A stretch of 64,000 nucleotides of DNA from Streptomyces sp. WAC 01529 (GTDB lineage: Bacteria > Actinomycetota > Actinomycetes > Streptomycetales > Streptomycetaceae): NCBI RefSeq assembly GCF_003945545.1, contig NZ_CP029617.1, positions 6,227,001-6,291,000 of the forward strand. Reading direction: 5' to 3'. The notes below the pieces were generated by a model. That model was given only the letters and a program-made list of their open reading frames with translations, did no database searches and was not told the DNA's origin. Of the stretch, positions 26,123 to 35,501 are shown one piece after another; within the stretch, counting starts at the first letter, position 1; each line of letters starts with the position of its first letter. Made by a program: the position numbers and the translations under genes.

Positions 26123-28111
26123 GTGTCCGACACATCAGCGAGCGGTGACGCGCCTAGTGGCGATGCGTCAGTCAGCGGTGACGCGCCAGCCAGCGGCGAT
26201 GCATCGGCAGGCGGCGACGCATCGGCAGGCGGTGGCGCGTCAGCAGGCGGTGACGCGTCAGCCGGAGGCGGCCGGTCGGCGACTGTGCCGGGCTCTGGTG
26301 CTTCTGAGGCGTCTGAGTCCGAGCGGTCTGCGCCTGAATCGCGCCGTGCGCCCGGGGCGCCGCCGCCCGCCCGGGAGGCACCGCCAGCTGTCGAAGAACC
26401 GCGCGACGCCGTCGAGGCGGCTGGCGGCGATGTCGCCGCCCGCGCGGATGAGCGGGCCGAGCGCCAGGCTGAGCCTCAACCCGAGCCCCAGATCGAGCCC
26501 CAACCCCAGCCCCAGCCTCAGGCGCAGGCCAACCCCCAGGCCTCCGCGCCCCCGCAGAACCCCGCGCCTGGAGGGGGAGGCCCGCAGCCGCCCTATGCCG
26601 CCTGGGGCTACCCGGCGCCGCAGCAGGCGCCGCCGCTCCTCGCCGATCTGCGGGCGGAGCCTCCCGGCCCCGTCCGAGCGGCCACGCTCTGGGCGGTGCT
26701 CGCCACTGGCGTACTGAGCATGCTGTTCCTCGGCGACGGTCTGGCGATCAATCTGCTGATCGTCGCGGCCCCGGCCACGCTCGCCGCCTATTTCGCCTCC
26801 GAGAAGGCCGGACGCAGGCCTCGCCCCTGGTCACTGGTGTGGGCGGCCGGGGGACTCGCGCTGCTGGTCGTGCCGGCCCTGCGTGACGCGGGATGGCCGT
26901 CGTTTCTCGCGATCGTCTCCTCGGTCGCACTCGGGGCGCTCGCGCTGCACGGCTGCCGGACCTGGCTCGGGATACTCCTGAGTCCTCTCGGCCTCTTCGA
27001 CGCGCTCTGGAAGGGGAGCGTCTGGGGCTGGCGCGGAGTGCGGGAGCGCGCGGGCAGCGCACGCGGTGCCGGACCCGCCCTGCGCGCGGCGGCGGTGACC
27101 GTCGGTCTGCTCCTGGTCTTCGGCGCGCTGTTCGCCGGCGCGGACGCCGCCTTCGCCGACCTGCTCGGTGATCTGATACCGGACGCCTCCCCGGCCGGCA
27201 TCCCTTGGCGCGCCCTGCTCCTGATGGTCGGCGCGGTCGGCGCGCTCGCTGCCGCGCACACGGCCGCCTCCCCCCTGCGCTTGGACCGGCTCGTGGTGAA
27301 CCCCGGCCGAGCCCGCGGCCGTATGGAGTGGGCACTGCCGCTGATCGTGCTCTGCGCGCTGTTCGCGGCGTTCAACGCCGTCCAACTCGCCGTGCTCTTC
27401 GGCGGATATGACGCCGTCCTCGACAAGACCGGCCTCTCCTACTCCGCTTACGCGCGGCAGGGATTCTGGCAGTTGCTCCTGGCCACCCTTCTCACGCTGC
27501 TCGTCATCGTGTTCGCACTGCGGTGGGCCCCGCGGGACGGCGCGAAGGACCGCACGCTGGTGCGTGCGGTGCTCGGTTCGCTCTGCGTACTGACGCTCGT
27601 CGTGGTGGCGTCCGCGGTGCGCCGTATGGACATGTACGTGGAGGGGTACGGGCTGACCAGGCTCAGGATTTCGGTCGTCGCCGTGGAACTGTGGCTCGGG
27701 GTGATCATCCTGTTGATCATTGCTGCCGGGATCTGGGGCGCGCGATGGTTGCCGCGCGCCGTCGCCGCGAGCGCCGCGGCGGGCGTACTCGCCTTCGGTC
27801 TGTTGTCGCCCGACGCGGTGATCGCCGAGCGCAACGTGCAGCGGTACGAGGACACCGGCAAGTTCGACCTCGACTACGCGCGGCAGCTGTCCGCGGACGC
27901 GGTGCCCGCCCTGGACAAGCTGCCGGAGCCGCAGCGCTCGTGCGCGATCAGGGACATAGCCGACGGTCTCGACGGCGACAGGGAGCCCTGGTACGCGACG
28001 AGCCTGGGGGAGAGCCGCGCCCGACGGATCATCGAGGCCCGGCCACCCACCCTGGACGTAGGGGTGTGCGCCAGGACGAGCACCGACAGTCCGTACACCC
28101 CGTACCCCTGA
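26123..28111 (+). CDS. DUF4173/DUF4153 multi-pass membrane protein with repetitive N-terminus
   Basis: 662 residues from a GTG after GGAGGGGG. The first about 170 residues are disordered: SGDAxSGGDAS-type repeats, then Pro/Gln/Glu repeats (QPEPQIEPQPQPQ). From about residue 190 there are at least ten hydrophobic segments, ending with a soluble tail carrying a Cys pair (RSCAIRD, VGVCART). The membrane part fits the DUF4173 family, whose function is unknown; some Streptomyces members are annotated as two-component-system associated. Its stop is 38 nt from the convergent MFS gene. Confidence 0.8.
   Translation: MSDTSASGDAPSGDASVSGDAPASGDASAGGDASAGGGASAGGDASAGGGRSATVPGSGASEASESERSAPESRRAPGAPPPAREAPPAVEEPRDAVEAAGGDVAARADERAERQAEPQPEPQIEPQPQPQPQAQANPQASAPPQNPAPGGGGPQPPYAAWGYPAPQQAPPLLADLRAEPPGPVRAATLWAVLATGVLSMLFLGDGLAINLLIVAAPATLAAYFASEKAGRRPRPWSLVWAAGGLALLVVPALRDAGWPSFLAIVSSVALGALALHGCRTWLGILLSPLGLFDALWKGSVWGWRGVRERAGSARGAGPALRAAAVTVGLLLVFGALFAGADAAFADLLGDLIPDASPAGIPWRALLLMVGAVGALAAAHTAASPLRLDRLVVNPGRARGRMEWALPLIVLCALFAAFNAVQLAVLFGGYDAVLDKTGLSYSAYARQGFWQLLLATLLTLLVIVFALRWAPRDGAKDRTLVRAVLGSLCVLTLVVVASAVRRMDMYVEGYGLTRLRISVVAVELWLGVIILLIIAAGIWGARWLPRAVAASAAAGVLAFGLLSPDAVIAERNVQRYEDTGKFDLDYARQLSADAVPALDKLPEPQRSCAIRDIADGLDGDREPWYATSLGESRARRIIEARPPTLDVGVCARTSTDSPYTPYP
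26150..26280 (+). repeat. Tandem GGCGAYGCRTCRGC-type repeats
   Basis: Imperfect 15-24 nt units (GGCGATGCATCGGCAGGC and variants) in frame at the start of the DUF4173 gene, coding SGGDAS-like sequence. Confidence 0.7.
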
Positions 28112-28148
28112 CATAGCTCATATCTCTGACATGGGGGCAGCGGTTCGG

Positions 28149-29708
28149 TCAGCCACCCCCTGGGCCGGCCGCGCTCGCCGTGCCGGAGAGTGCTTCCAGG
28201 TCGCTCTTGCGTACGCGGATCACCAACGCGGCGGTGGCGAGGGCGAGCAGGGCCATGGCCACCGCCGGGAGGAAGGCGGTCGAAATGCCCTCCGACAACA
28301 CCTCGTGGCCCCAAGGCGCGGGGAGTTCGTGGGTCTTGGCGAATTCGGCCTTCTGTTCGGGGGTGGCGTGCGCCATAAAGTCCGGCATCTGTTCCTTCGC
28401 CTCGTCCCGGCTCGCCGTGCCGAAGACCGTGGTGAGGATGGAGAGGCCGAGCGAGCCACCCACCTGCTGGGTCGCGTTGAGCAGGCCGGACGCCGCGCCC
28501 GCCTCGTGCAGGCCGACTCCGGAGACCGCCGTCAGCGTCAGCGTCACGAAGTTCAGGCCCATGCCGAAGCCGAACAGCAGCATCGGCCCCAGTACTCCAC
28601 CGACGTACGAACTGTCCGGGCTGATCAGTGACTGCCAGCCGAGGCCCGCGGCGACGATGATCGAACCCGTCACCATGAACGGCTTCGGGCCAAGCACGGG
28701 AAGGAACTTCTGCGAGAGCCCCGCACCGATCGCGATCACGACAGTGACCGGGAGGAAGGCGAGGCCTGCCTCGATCGGGGTGTAGTTCAGCACGTTCTGT
28801 ACGAACAGGACGATGAAGAAGAACATGCCGAACATCGCGGCAGCCAGGCTGAGCATGATCACATAGGTGCCCGAGCGGTTGCGGTCGGCGAACATCCGCA
28901 GCGGAGTGATCGGCTCCTTCGCGCGGCTCTCGATCAGCGCGAAGGCGAGAAGCAGCACGACCGCCGCCGCGAACGACCCCAGGGTCAGGCTGTCGCGCCA
29001 GCCTTCCTCGGACGCCCGGATGAACCCGAAGACCAGGGAGGTCATGCCCGCCGTCGACGTGAGCGCGCCCAGGAGGTCGAAGCGGCCGGGGTGACGCTCG
29101 GATTCGTTGATGTAGAGCGGAGTGAGGACGGCGATGAGAATACCGATGGGTACGTTCACGAACAGCACCCAGCGCCAGTCCAGCCACTCGGTGAGCATGC
29201 CGCCGGCCAGGAGCCCGATGGCGCCACCGCCCGCGGAGACCGCGGCGAAGACGCCGAACGCGCGGTTCCGCTCCGGACCTTCGGGGAAAGTCGTCGTGAT
29301 GAGTGCCAGCGAGGTGGGCGACGCGATCGCGCCCCCGACGCCCTGGAGGGCGCGCGCGGCCAGCAGTTGCCAGGGCTCCTGGGCGAATCCGCCGAGGAGC
29401 GAGGCGAGCGTGAAGAGGAGGATGCCGCTCATGAAGACGCGGCGACGTCCGAGAATGTCCCCGGCCCGGCCGCCGAGCAGCAGCAGTCCGCCGAAGGTGA
29501 GGGTGTACGCGCTGACGACCCAAGTGAGGTCGGTCGTCGAGAAATTGAGCGCGCCCTGAATGTGGGGCAGCGCGATATTCACAATCGTCGCATCCAGGAC
29601 CACCATGAGCTGGCAGGCCGCGATGACGGTGAGCGCGATGCCGGGATGTCCCTGCCGGCGTGCTGCTCCAGGCTTTCGATCTTGCGTTAGTTGAGAGGCA
29701 GTCACCAT
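28149..29708 (-). CDS. MFS drug efflux transporter, DHA2 (EmrB/QacA) family
   Basis: 519 residues from the ATG at 29708, with GCGGGGG 4 nt upstream; a TTG at 29720 is the alternative. Fourteen predicted membrane segments. Motif A is GRAGDILGRRRVF and motif C region ALQGVGGAIASPTSL. LDATIVNIALPHIQ in helix 1 is a DHA2 mark. It would export hydrophobic drugs or a metabolite using the proton gradient. It diverges from a TetR gene, and two perfect palindromes fill the gap, so it is probably repressed by that regulator. Confidence 0.92.
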   Translation of the reverse strand: MVTASQLTQDRKPGAARRQGHPGIALTVIAACQLMVVLDATIVNIALPHIQGALNFSTTDLTWVVSAYTLTFGGLLLLGGRAGDILGRRRVFMSGILLFTLASLLGGFAQEPWQLLAARALQGVGGAIASPTSLALITTTFPEGPERNRAFGVFAAVSAGGGAIGLLAGGMLTEWLDWRWVLFVNVPIGILIAVLTPLYINESERHPGRFDLLGALTSTAGMTSLVFGFIRASEEGWRDSLTLGSFAAAVVLLLAFALIESRAKEPITPLRMFADRNRSGTYVIMLSLAAAMFGMFFFIVLFVQNVLNYTPIEAGLAFLPVTVVIAIGAGLSQKFLPVLGPKPFMVTGSIIVAAGLGWQSLISPDSSYVGGVLGPMLLFGFGMGLNFVTLTLTAVSGVGLHEAGAASGLLNATQQVGGSLGLSILTTVFGTASRDEAKEQMPDFMAHATPEQKAEFAKTHELPAPWGHEVLSEGISTAFLPAVAMALLALATAALVIRVRKSDLEALSGTASAAGPGGG

Positions 29709-29727
29709 GATCCCCCGCAAGTGCCTT

Positions 29728-29747
29728 AGTGAACGGTCCCGTTCACT
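29728..29747. promoter_or_regulatory. TetR operator 1 (MFS-proximal)
   Basis: AGTGAACGGTCCCGTTCACT is a perfect 9-bp inverted repeat around TC. It shares the half-site AGTGAACG with operator 2. Confidence 0.85.
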
Positions 29748-29772
29748 GTTAAGGAAGACGGTAGTGACTCCC

Positions 29773-29800
29773 CTTCAGTGAACGCAAGCGTTCACTGAAG
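29773..29800. promoter_or_regulatory. TetR operator 2
   Basis: A perfect 13-bp inverted repeat around AA (arms 29773-29785 and 29788-29800) with the core CAGTGAACGC. It lies between the MFS and tetR starts. Confidence 0.85.
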
Positions 29801-29836
29801 CACTCGATTGTTTGTTCGCTCGACGGAGAGATAGTG

Positions 29837-30451
29837 ATGGTTACTTCGCGCTGGTCGGCCGTTCCCGCTCGGACGGTTGCCCCGCGGCGGCGCGGGCCTG
29901 TGCTCGAGCGGGCGATCCTCGACGCCGCTCTGGAGCAGCTCAGTACGGTCGGCTGGAGCGGGCTGACCATGGAGGGCGTGGCCGCGGGCGCGCAGACGGG
30001 GAAGGCCGCCGTCTACCGCCGCTGGCCGTCCAAGGAAGACCTCGTCGTGCACGCGCTCCGGGCCGGGCTGCCGCGAATCGACAGCACGCCGGACCTCGGA
30101 GGGGTCAGGGAGGAGCTTCTCGAGCTGTGCAAACAGATTCGGGAGGCGATGTTCTCGCGCCCTGGATTCGCCCTGCGCGCGGTACTTCACGAATGCGACA
30201 AGGCAACGGCCGAACGCTTCCATGAAGTGATCTTCGAAGGTGTTGTGGAGCCGAGTGTCAAGCTGATCAAGGAGGTCGTACGTCGGGGAATCGCTCGCGG
30301 AGAAGTACGTTCCGGAGGGACGGACGACTATGTCTGCGACGTTATTCCGGCCATGTTGATGTATCGCACCAAGGTGTGCGGGAGCGAATGGCGGGATGAG
30401 GAATTCGAGGCTCTGATCGATCGGGTCATGGTGCCGTTGCTGCGTCGGTGA
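29837..30451 (+). CDS. TetR/AcrR-family regulator of the divergent MFS gene
   Basis: 204 residues. ATG 29837 is preferred over GTG 29834 because GGAGAG is 6 nt before it. The helix-turn-helix is MEGVAAGAQTGKAAVYRRWPSKEDLV, near residues 38-62, with a typical TetR_C ligand domain after it. Two palindromic operators separate it from the efflux gene; both the position and the arms argue for autoregulation and repression of the pump. Confidence 0.92.
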   Translation: MVTSRWSAVPARTVAPRRRGPVLERAILDAALEQLSTVGWSGLTMEGVAAGAQTGKAAVYRRWPSKEDLVVHALRAGLPRIDSTPDLGGVREELLELCKQIREAMFSRPGFALRAVLHECDKATAERFHEVIFEGVVEPSVKLIKEVVRRGIARGEVRSGGTDDYVCDVIPAMLMYRTKVCGSEWRDEEFEALIDRVMVPLLRR

Positions 30452-30585
30452 CGGGCGGCGCGGAGGGGGAGACGGAGGGGGAGCAGGGGGGCTCGGGGTG
30501 GGCGGAGCGAAGGCTCCGGATGGGTGGAGCGGGGGCTCGGGAGGGCCTGGGCCGACCTGGGTGTCGAAGGGGGTCTCGGGCGGCG

Positions 30586-30591
30586 TAGGCT
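30586..30591 (+). promoter_or_regulatory. Putative -10 box of rnhB
   Basis: TAGGCT, 9 nt before ATG 30601, with no ribosome site. Upstream (30452-30580) is a purine-rich stretch with no recognisable signal. Confidence 0.4.
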
Positions 30592-30600
30592 ATTGGCGCC

Positions 30601-31302
30601 ATGCCGTACGAAGCACCCACCCACACCGTCGAGCGCTCCTTGCGCGCCACCACCGGAGCGAAGATCGTCGCCGGTGTCGACGAGGTCGGGCGCGGCGCGT
30701 GGGCCGGCCCTGTCACCGTCTGCGCGGCGGTCACGGGCCTGCGGCGGCCGCCCGAAGGGCTCACCGATTCCAAGCTGATCAGCCCCAAGCGGCGCACCGC
30801 GCTCGCGCAGGAGCTGGAGAGCTGGGTGACGGCGCACGCCCTCGGGCACGCCTCGCACGAGGAGATCGACGAACTGGGGATGACGGCCGCGCTGCGGCTC
30901 GCCGCGGTGCGCGCCCTGGAGGGTCTGCCGGTCCGCCCGGACGCGGTCATCCTCGACGGCAAGCACAACTACCTCGGCACGCCCTGGCAGGTTCGTACGG
31001 TGATCAAGGGCGACCAGTCCTGTGTGGCCGTCGCCGCCGCTTCGGTGATCGCCAAAGTCCGGCGCGACAAAATGATGGCCGAACTGGGCATCGAACATGC
31101 AGACTTTGGTTTTGCGGCCAACGCCGGCTATCCGTCGCCGGTGCACAAGGCCGCGCTGGCGGAGCGGGGGCCCACCCCGTACCACCGGCTTTCGTGGGCG
31201 TATCTTGATGCGCTGCCCCAGTGGCGGCACCTCAAGAAGGCCCGCAGCTGGGCGGACGGAAACGTTCGGGAAATCGAGGGTCAGCTCGGCTTCGAGTTCT
31301 GA
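30601..31302 (+). CDS. rnhB: Ribonuclease HII
   Basis: 233 residues. Catalytic Asp27-Glu28 sit in VDEVGRGAWAGP, with a third acidic residue in LDGKHNY and the fourth in KGDQSCVAVAAASVIAKVRRD. It cuts RNA in RNA-DNA hybrids and starts removal of single ribonucleotides from DNA. Full length for the family. Confidence 0.95.
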   Translation: MPYEAPTHTVERSLRATTGAKIVAGVDEVGRGAWAGPVTVCAAVTGLRRPPEGLTDSKLISPKRRTALAQELESWVTAHALGHASHEEIDELGMTAALRLAAVRALEGLPVRPDAVILDGKHNYLGTPWQVRTVIKGDQSCVAVAAASVIAKVRRDKMMAELGIEHADFGFAANAGYPSPVHKAALAERGPTPYHRLSWAYLDALPQWRHLKKARSWADGNVREIEGQLGFEF

Positions 31303-31381
31303 GCCTTTTCCGGCGCTTCCGATCGCACTCATGTGCCACCCGCCGACGCGAGTCGCATCGGCGTTTGATAGACAACACTTC

Positions 31382-32014
31382 ATGCCTCTCATTCCCGAGG
31401 AGCCTCAGATTCACGAGAGTGCCCAGGGTCCCCGCGCCACGCCGGCCAGCGGCCGCACCGCGCCGACCCCCCGCCCCGTACCCGGTCCGCGTCCCGCGGC
31501 CCCGCCGCGCCCCGGCCGTCCGGGTCCCGCCCGGCCGATGCCGCCCGCGCAGCGCACGCCGCGTGACACGGCCGTCAAGCCCGGGCCTTCCGCCCCGGCT
31601 GCTTCCGGTCCCTCCGCGGCCTCGGTTCCGCAGATCCAGTTGATCCCGGCCTCGGCCGAGGGCGCGCTGGACGCGGCCGAGGAAGCCGTCGACCTGCTTC
31701 TGGACTCCGGGCGCGCGCCCGGGGACGTCCTGGTGATCACCACAGGCGATCCGCACCCGTGGGCCACGCATGAGCTGTCCTTCGGCGAGGCCGCCTACTG
31801 GGCCCAGCACGACGCGGGCGACGACGTCTTCTACGCCGACGCCTCCGCGCTGACCCGTGCGGCGTCCCGGCCCGTGGTCGTCGTCGCCATCAACGGCGGC
31901 AGCGAGGAGACCTCGGTCGCCGCGCTCCCCACGGCCCTCGCCCGGGCAGGCACCCTGCTGATCGTGTGCGGTGACCCGCAGCGGATCAACTCGATGCTGG
32001 GCGCGAGCGTCTGA
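31382..32014 (+). CDS. Conserved hypothetical protein with Pro-rich N-terminus
   Basis: 210 residues from the ATG at 31382; the open frame to 31097 lies over rnhB and is ignored. Residues about 25-85 are Pro/Arg/Ala-rich and likely disordered. The rest is a compact alpha/beta domain (PQIQLIPASAEGALDAAEEAVDLLLDSG, VLVITTGDPHPWATHELSFG, PVVVVAINGG, LLIVCGDP) that faintly resembles the C-terminal part of UvrD-like helicases. I do not recognise a function. Confidence 0.75.
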   Translation: MPLIPEEPQIHESAQGPRATPASGRTAPTPRPVPGPRPAAPPRPGRPGPARPMPPAQRTPRDTAVKPGPSAPAASGPSAASVPQIQLIPASAEGALDAAEEAVDLLLDSGRAPGDVLVITTGDPHPWATHELSFGEAAYWAQHDAGDDVFYADASALTRAASRPVVVVAINGGSEETSVAALPTALARAGTLLIVCGDPQRINSMLGASV

Positions 32015-32403
32015 CGCGTTGCGTCCGGCGTCTGCGTCCGGTGGCCAACGCTTGTGGCTGACGGCTGTGTTCGGCGCGTGCTTCGATCTTCGGGGCCCGC
32101 GTCTGGGCCCGGTGCCCGTGCCTGGCGTGTGACGTCCGGCATCGGCATCTGGCGTCCGGACCCGAGGTCTGGGTCCGGCGCCCGCGCTTCCAGCGTCTGG
32201 CGTCGACGCGGGGCGTGCGGCGTGCCTGTCTCCGAGGGCTTCGTCTCCTAGGGGAGCCGGGAGGGAGACGGCTGCGGCGTCTGAGCCTCGGGCGCCGCGT
32301 CGAAGCCCCGTGCTGCGGGTTGTTGCTGCCTGCAAGGGCCCGTGTGACGTGCGGCGATGCTTCGGCGCCGGATAGCACTGGGTAGCGCGCGCTGGGTGGC
32401 GAG
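32015..32403. other. Non-coding stretch with degenerate GCGTCTGGCGTCCGG-like repetition
   Basis: 389 bp with no credible gene in any frame. The left half (about 32015-32215) is an imperfect series of GCGTCYG/GTCCGG units, which can form many weak hairpins. No terminator clear enough to name was found. Confidence 0.5.
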
Positions 32404-33042
32404 TCAGCGTGCTGCCGCGCGGCTGAGCACGTCCGAGGCGGCGCCTCCAGTACGAGGCGCCGGCGGATCGGCCCCGGTGAAGGCCTCCGGCGGCGAACCG
32501 GCGCTCGGTCGGCGACCGCCGCGCCCCTCACCCAGCACCTGCCAGCCGTCCCGTGTCAGCGTGATGTACGCACCGCAGCGCAGCCCGTGCAAGGTGCAGG
32601 CATCCCGCAGGCCCCACATCCAGGCGCCGTCCTCCTGCGTCCAACGCGCGTCACCGTCACGGCAGTAGAGCAGCACGGCGGTGCGCACCGGGGTGCGTCG
32701 CCGCAGATCGTGCGGGATGACCCGGCGCAACTGCGCGAGCAGCGCGTTGCGAAAGATCCAGCCGTCCGTCACGGTCGCGCGTCGGCTGAACGACGCGCTG
32801 GCCCGGAGCCGTTCGTCCGGATCCAGCACCGCCACGACGGCCGTCGCGGGCGTCGGCTGATGCCGGGCGTGCAAGCCGCTGACGATCTCACGCGGATTGC
32901 GCAGCAGAGGGATTCCCGCGGCTGACCACTCCGCGGGCTCGAGCATCCGGGCCAGTCGGTGGGCGGAATCGGCGGACATCTCGGTCGGCGTCGAGGACTC
33001 CGGCAGCGACGCCGCGTCGGACGGAGCGAATCCGAAGGTCAC
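32404..33042 (-). CDS. Conserved actinobacterial hypothetical protein
   Basis: 212 residues from the GTG at 33042, with AAGGGAGAA just before it; upstream codons in this frame look non-coding. The core shows AVVAVLDPDERLRASASF, WIFRNALLAQLRRVIPHDLRRRTPVRTAVLLYCRDGDARWTQEDGAWMWGLRDACTLHG (read as separate segments) and a basic Gly-rich C-terminus. It is soluble, with no signal or membrane segment. The family is commonly found beside the RecQ-like helicase gene that lies upstream here. Function unknown. Confidence 0.7.
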   Translation of the reverse strand: MTFGFAPSDAASLPESSTPTEMSADSAHRLARMLEPAEWSAAGIPLLRNPREIVSGLHARHQPTPATAVVAVLDPDERLRASASFSRRATVTDGWIFRNALLAQLRRVIPHDLRRRTPVRTAVLLYCRDGDARWTQEDGAWMWGLRDACTLHGLRCGAYITLTRDGWQVLGEGRGGRRPSAGSPPEAFTGADPPAPRTGGAASDVLSRAAAR

Positions 33043-33260
33043 GGTTCTCCCTTCGGCTACGCGCCCCCTACTGAGGGCGGGGTCGGACTGGGGGAGCGCA
33101 CCGCGGCACAGCCCTACTGGGCCACGGGAACCGCGCGGGGAGCAACTCCAATTCTTCCCGTCGCAATGGCTTGCGGCAACGAGCAATTGGAGCTGCACGC
33201 CGGTATCGGATGATGCGCCTTGTATATCCCTGCCCAACTCGTCGCCCCTCGACGCTCACC

Positions 33261-35450
33261 TCATCCCTGCACCGCCAGGACCAGCGGCAACACCCCCTTG
33301 GCTCCGGCCCGCCGGAGCATGCGCGCGGCCACCGCGAGAGTCCAACCGCTGTCGCTCAGGTCGTCCACGAGGAACACGGGGCCGTCTGCCTCCTGGAGCG
33401 CGGATGCGAGCGCGGGAGGCACCGTCAGGGCACCGTCCAGAGCGCGCAGACGCTGAGCACTGTTGCTCCTCGGGACCCGGCCGGCGTCGGCCCCGGGGGC
33501 GTACTCGATGGTGCCGAGCAGGGGGAGCCGGCCGACCTCGGCGATCCGGGCGCCGAGCGACTGGATCAGCTGGGGCCGAGTGTGTGAGGCCATGGTCACC
33601 ACGCCGACCGGCCGGGGCTGCGCGTCGCCCCCGCCCGAGGCCCAGCCGCCGGGCCCCTTCGCCCAGTCCGCGAGCACATCGACCACGGCCTTGGCCACGT
33701 CGTCGGGTACCGGCCCGTCCGGTGCCTGCGGGGCGAGCATGGGGCGCAGACGGTTGCCCCAGCCGATGTCGGAGAGCCGCCCCAAGGCACGGCCGGGGGC
33801 GGCCTGCTCGCCTGCCGGGATACGTCCCTTGAGCTCCACTCCGACCGCGGCCAGGCCGGTGGGCCACATCTTCCGGGGCTCGACGTCGACGCCCGCCCGC
33901 CCGAGCTCGCCCCGTGCCGAGTCAAGCGCCGCCGGGGACACCGCGTCACCGAATCGCGCGCCCGCGCAGTTGTCACAACGCCCGCAGGGGGCCGCGCCCT
34001 CGTCGTCCAGCTGGCGCCGCAAGAACTCCATGCGGCAGCCGGACGCCGACGCGTACTCGCGCATCGCCTGCTGCTCTGTCTGCCGCTGCTTGGCGACCCA
34101 GGCGTAGCGCTCCGTGTCGTACGCCCAGGGCTGGCCGGTGGAGATCCAGCCGCCCTTGACGCGCCGGACGGCGCCGTCCACGTCGAGCACCTTGAGCATC
34201 GTCTCGAGCCGTGAGCGGCGGAGCTCGACCAGAGGCTCGAGGGCGGGCAGCGACAGGGGCTTGCCCGCTTGGGCCAGGACGTCGAGGGTGCGGCGCACCT
34301 GCTCCTCGGGGGGGAAGGCGAGCGAGGCGAAGTAATTCCAGATCGCCTCGTCCTCCTTGCCCGGCAGGAGCAGCACCTCGGCGTGGTCGACGCCGCGGCC
34401 CGCGCGCCCCACCTGCTGGTAGTAGGCGATCGGCGAAGAAGGGGAGCCGAGGTGGACCACGAACCCCAGGTCGGGCTTGTCGAAGCCCATGCCGAGGGCG
34501 GAAGTGGCGATCAGCGCCTTCACGCGGTTGGCGAGCAGGTCTTCCTCCGCCTGCTGGCGGTCGGCGTTCTCGGTCTTGCCCGTGTACGAGGCCACGGTGT
34601 GCCCGCACTGTCGCAGATAGGCGGTCACTTCCTCGGCGGCGGCGACCGTGAGGGTATAGATGATCCCGGAACCCGGCAGGTCATCGAGGTGGTCGGCCAG
34701 CCAGGCCAGGCGGTGTGCGGCGTTCGGCAGCTGGAGCACGCTCAGGCTCAGGCTCTCCCGGTCCAGAGGGCCACGCAGCACGAGCGCGTCCGAGCCGCCC
34801 CCGGTGCCGAGTTGCTCGGCGACATCGGCGGTCACGCGCGCGTTGGCGGTCGCCGTGGTGGCCAGGACCGGCACGTCGGGCGGGAGGTCGGCGAGCATGG
34901 TGCGCAGCCTGCGGTAGTCGGGGCGGAAGTCGTGGCCCCAGTCGGAGATGCAGTGCGCCTCGTCGACCACGAGCAGGCCGGTGGCCGCGGCGAGCTTGGG
35001 CAGGACCTGGTCGCGGAAGTCCGGGTTGTTGAGCCGCTCCGGGCTCACCAGCAGCACGTCGACGTCGCCCGCGGCCACCTCGGCCTGGACGGTTTCCCAC
35101 TCCTCGGTGTTGGAGGAGTTGATCGTGCGGGCGCGGATGCCGGCTCGCGCGGCCGACTCGACCTGGTTGCGCATGAGGGCGAGCAGGGGCGAGACGATCA
35201 CGGTGGGACCGCTGCCGCGCTCGCGCAGCAGGGCCGTCGCGACGAAATACACCGCGGACTTGCCCCAGCCCGTGCGCTGCACGACCAACGCCCGGCGCTT
35301 GTCGGCGACGAGCGCCTCGATCGCGCGCCACTGATCCTCGCGCAGGCGGGCGCCGCCCGACGAGGGCGCCCCACCGGATTCGGGGGAGGGGCCGCCGACG
35401 AGGCGGGCGAGGACGGCGTCGGCCGCCGTGCGCAGATCTTCGTTGCTCAT
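33261..35450 (-). CDS. RecQ-family DNA helicase with C-terminal phosphoribosyltransferase-like domain
   Basis: 729 residues from the ATG at 35450 (a TTG at 35462 is also possible). RecQ motifs: 0/I LREDQWRAIEAL and QRTGWGKS, II VDEAHCISDWGHDFRPDY, III ATTATAN, V IATSALGMGFDKPD, VI QQVGRAGRG. Then comes a zinc-binding region (C-x3-EFLRR...CGRCDNC). The last about 130 residues are not RecQ: they contain VFLVDDLSDSGWT, a PRPP-loop-like signature, and resemble a type I phosphoribosyltransferase. The helicase should unwind DNA 3'-to-5'; the role of the tail is unknown. Confidence 0.88.
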   Translation of the reverse strand: MSNEDLRTAADAVLARLVGGPSPESGGAPSSGGARLREDQWRAIEALVADKRRALVVQRTGWGKSAVYFVATALLRERGSGPTVIVSPLLALMRNQVESAARAGIRARTINSSNTEEWETVQAEVAAGDVDVLLVSPERLNNPDFRDQVLPKLAAATGLLVVDEAHCISDWGHDFRPDYRRLRTMLADLPPDVPVLATTATANARVTADVAEQLGTGGGSDALVLRGPLDRESLSLSVLQLPNAAHRLAWLADHLDDLPGSGIIYTLTVAAAEEVTAYLRQCGHTVASYTGKTENADRQQAEEDLLANRVKALIATSALGMGFDKPDLGFVVHLGSPSSPIAYYQQVGRAGRGVDHAEVLLLPGKEDEAIWNYFASLAFPPEEQVRRTLDVLAQAGKPLSLPALEPLVELRRSRLETMLKVLDVDGAVRRVKGGWISTGQPWAYDTERYAWVAKQRQTEQQAMREYASASGCRMEFLRRQLDDEGAAPCGRCDNCAGARFGDAVSPAALDSARGELGRAGVDVEPRKMWPTGLAAVGVELKGRIPAGEQAAPGRALGRLSDIGWGNRLRPMLAPQAPDGPVPDDVAKAVVDVLADWAKGPGGWASGGGDAQPRPVGVVTMASHTRPQLIQSLGARIAEVGRLPLLGTIEYAPGADAGRVPRSNSAQRLRALDGALTVPPALASALQEADGPVFLVDDLSDSGWTLAVAARMLRRAGAKGVLPLVLAVQG

Positions 35451-35501
35451 GCCCCCATGCAACCCGATGGGTCGGACATTAGGCGAACGAGCCCGCGAGG
35501 C

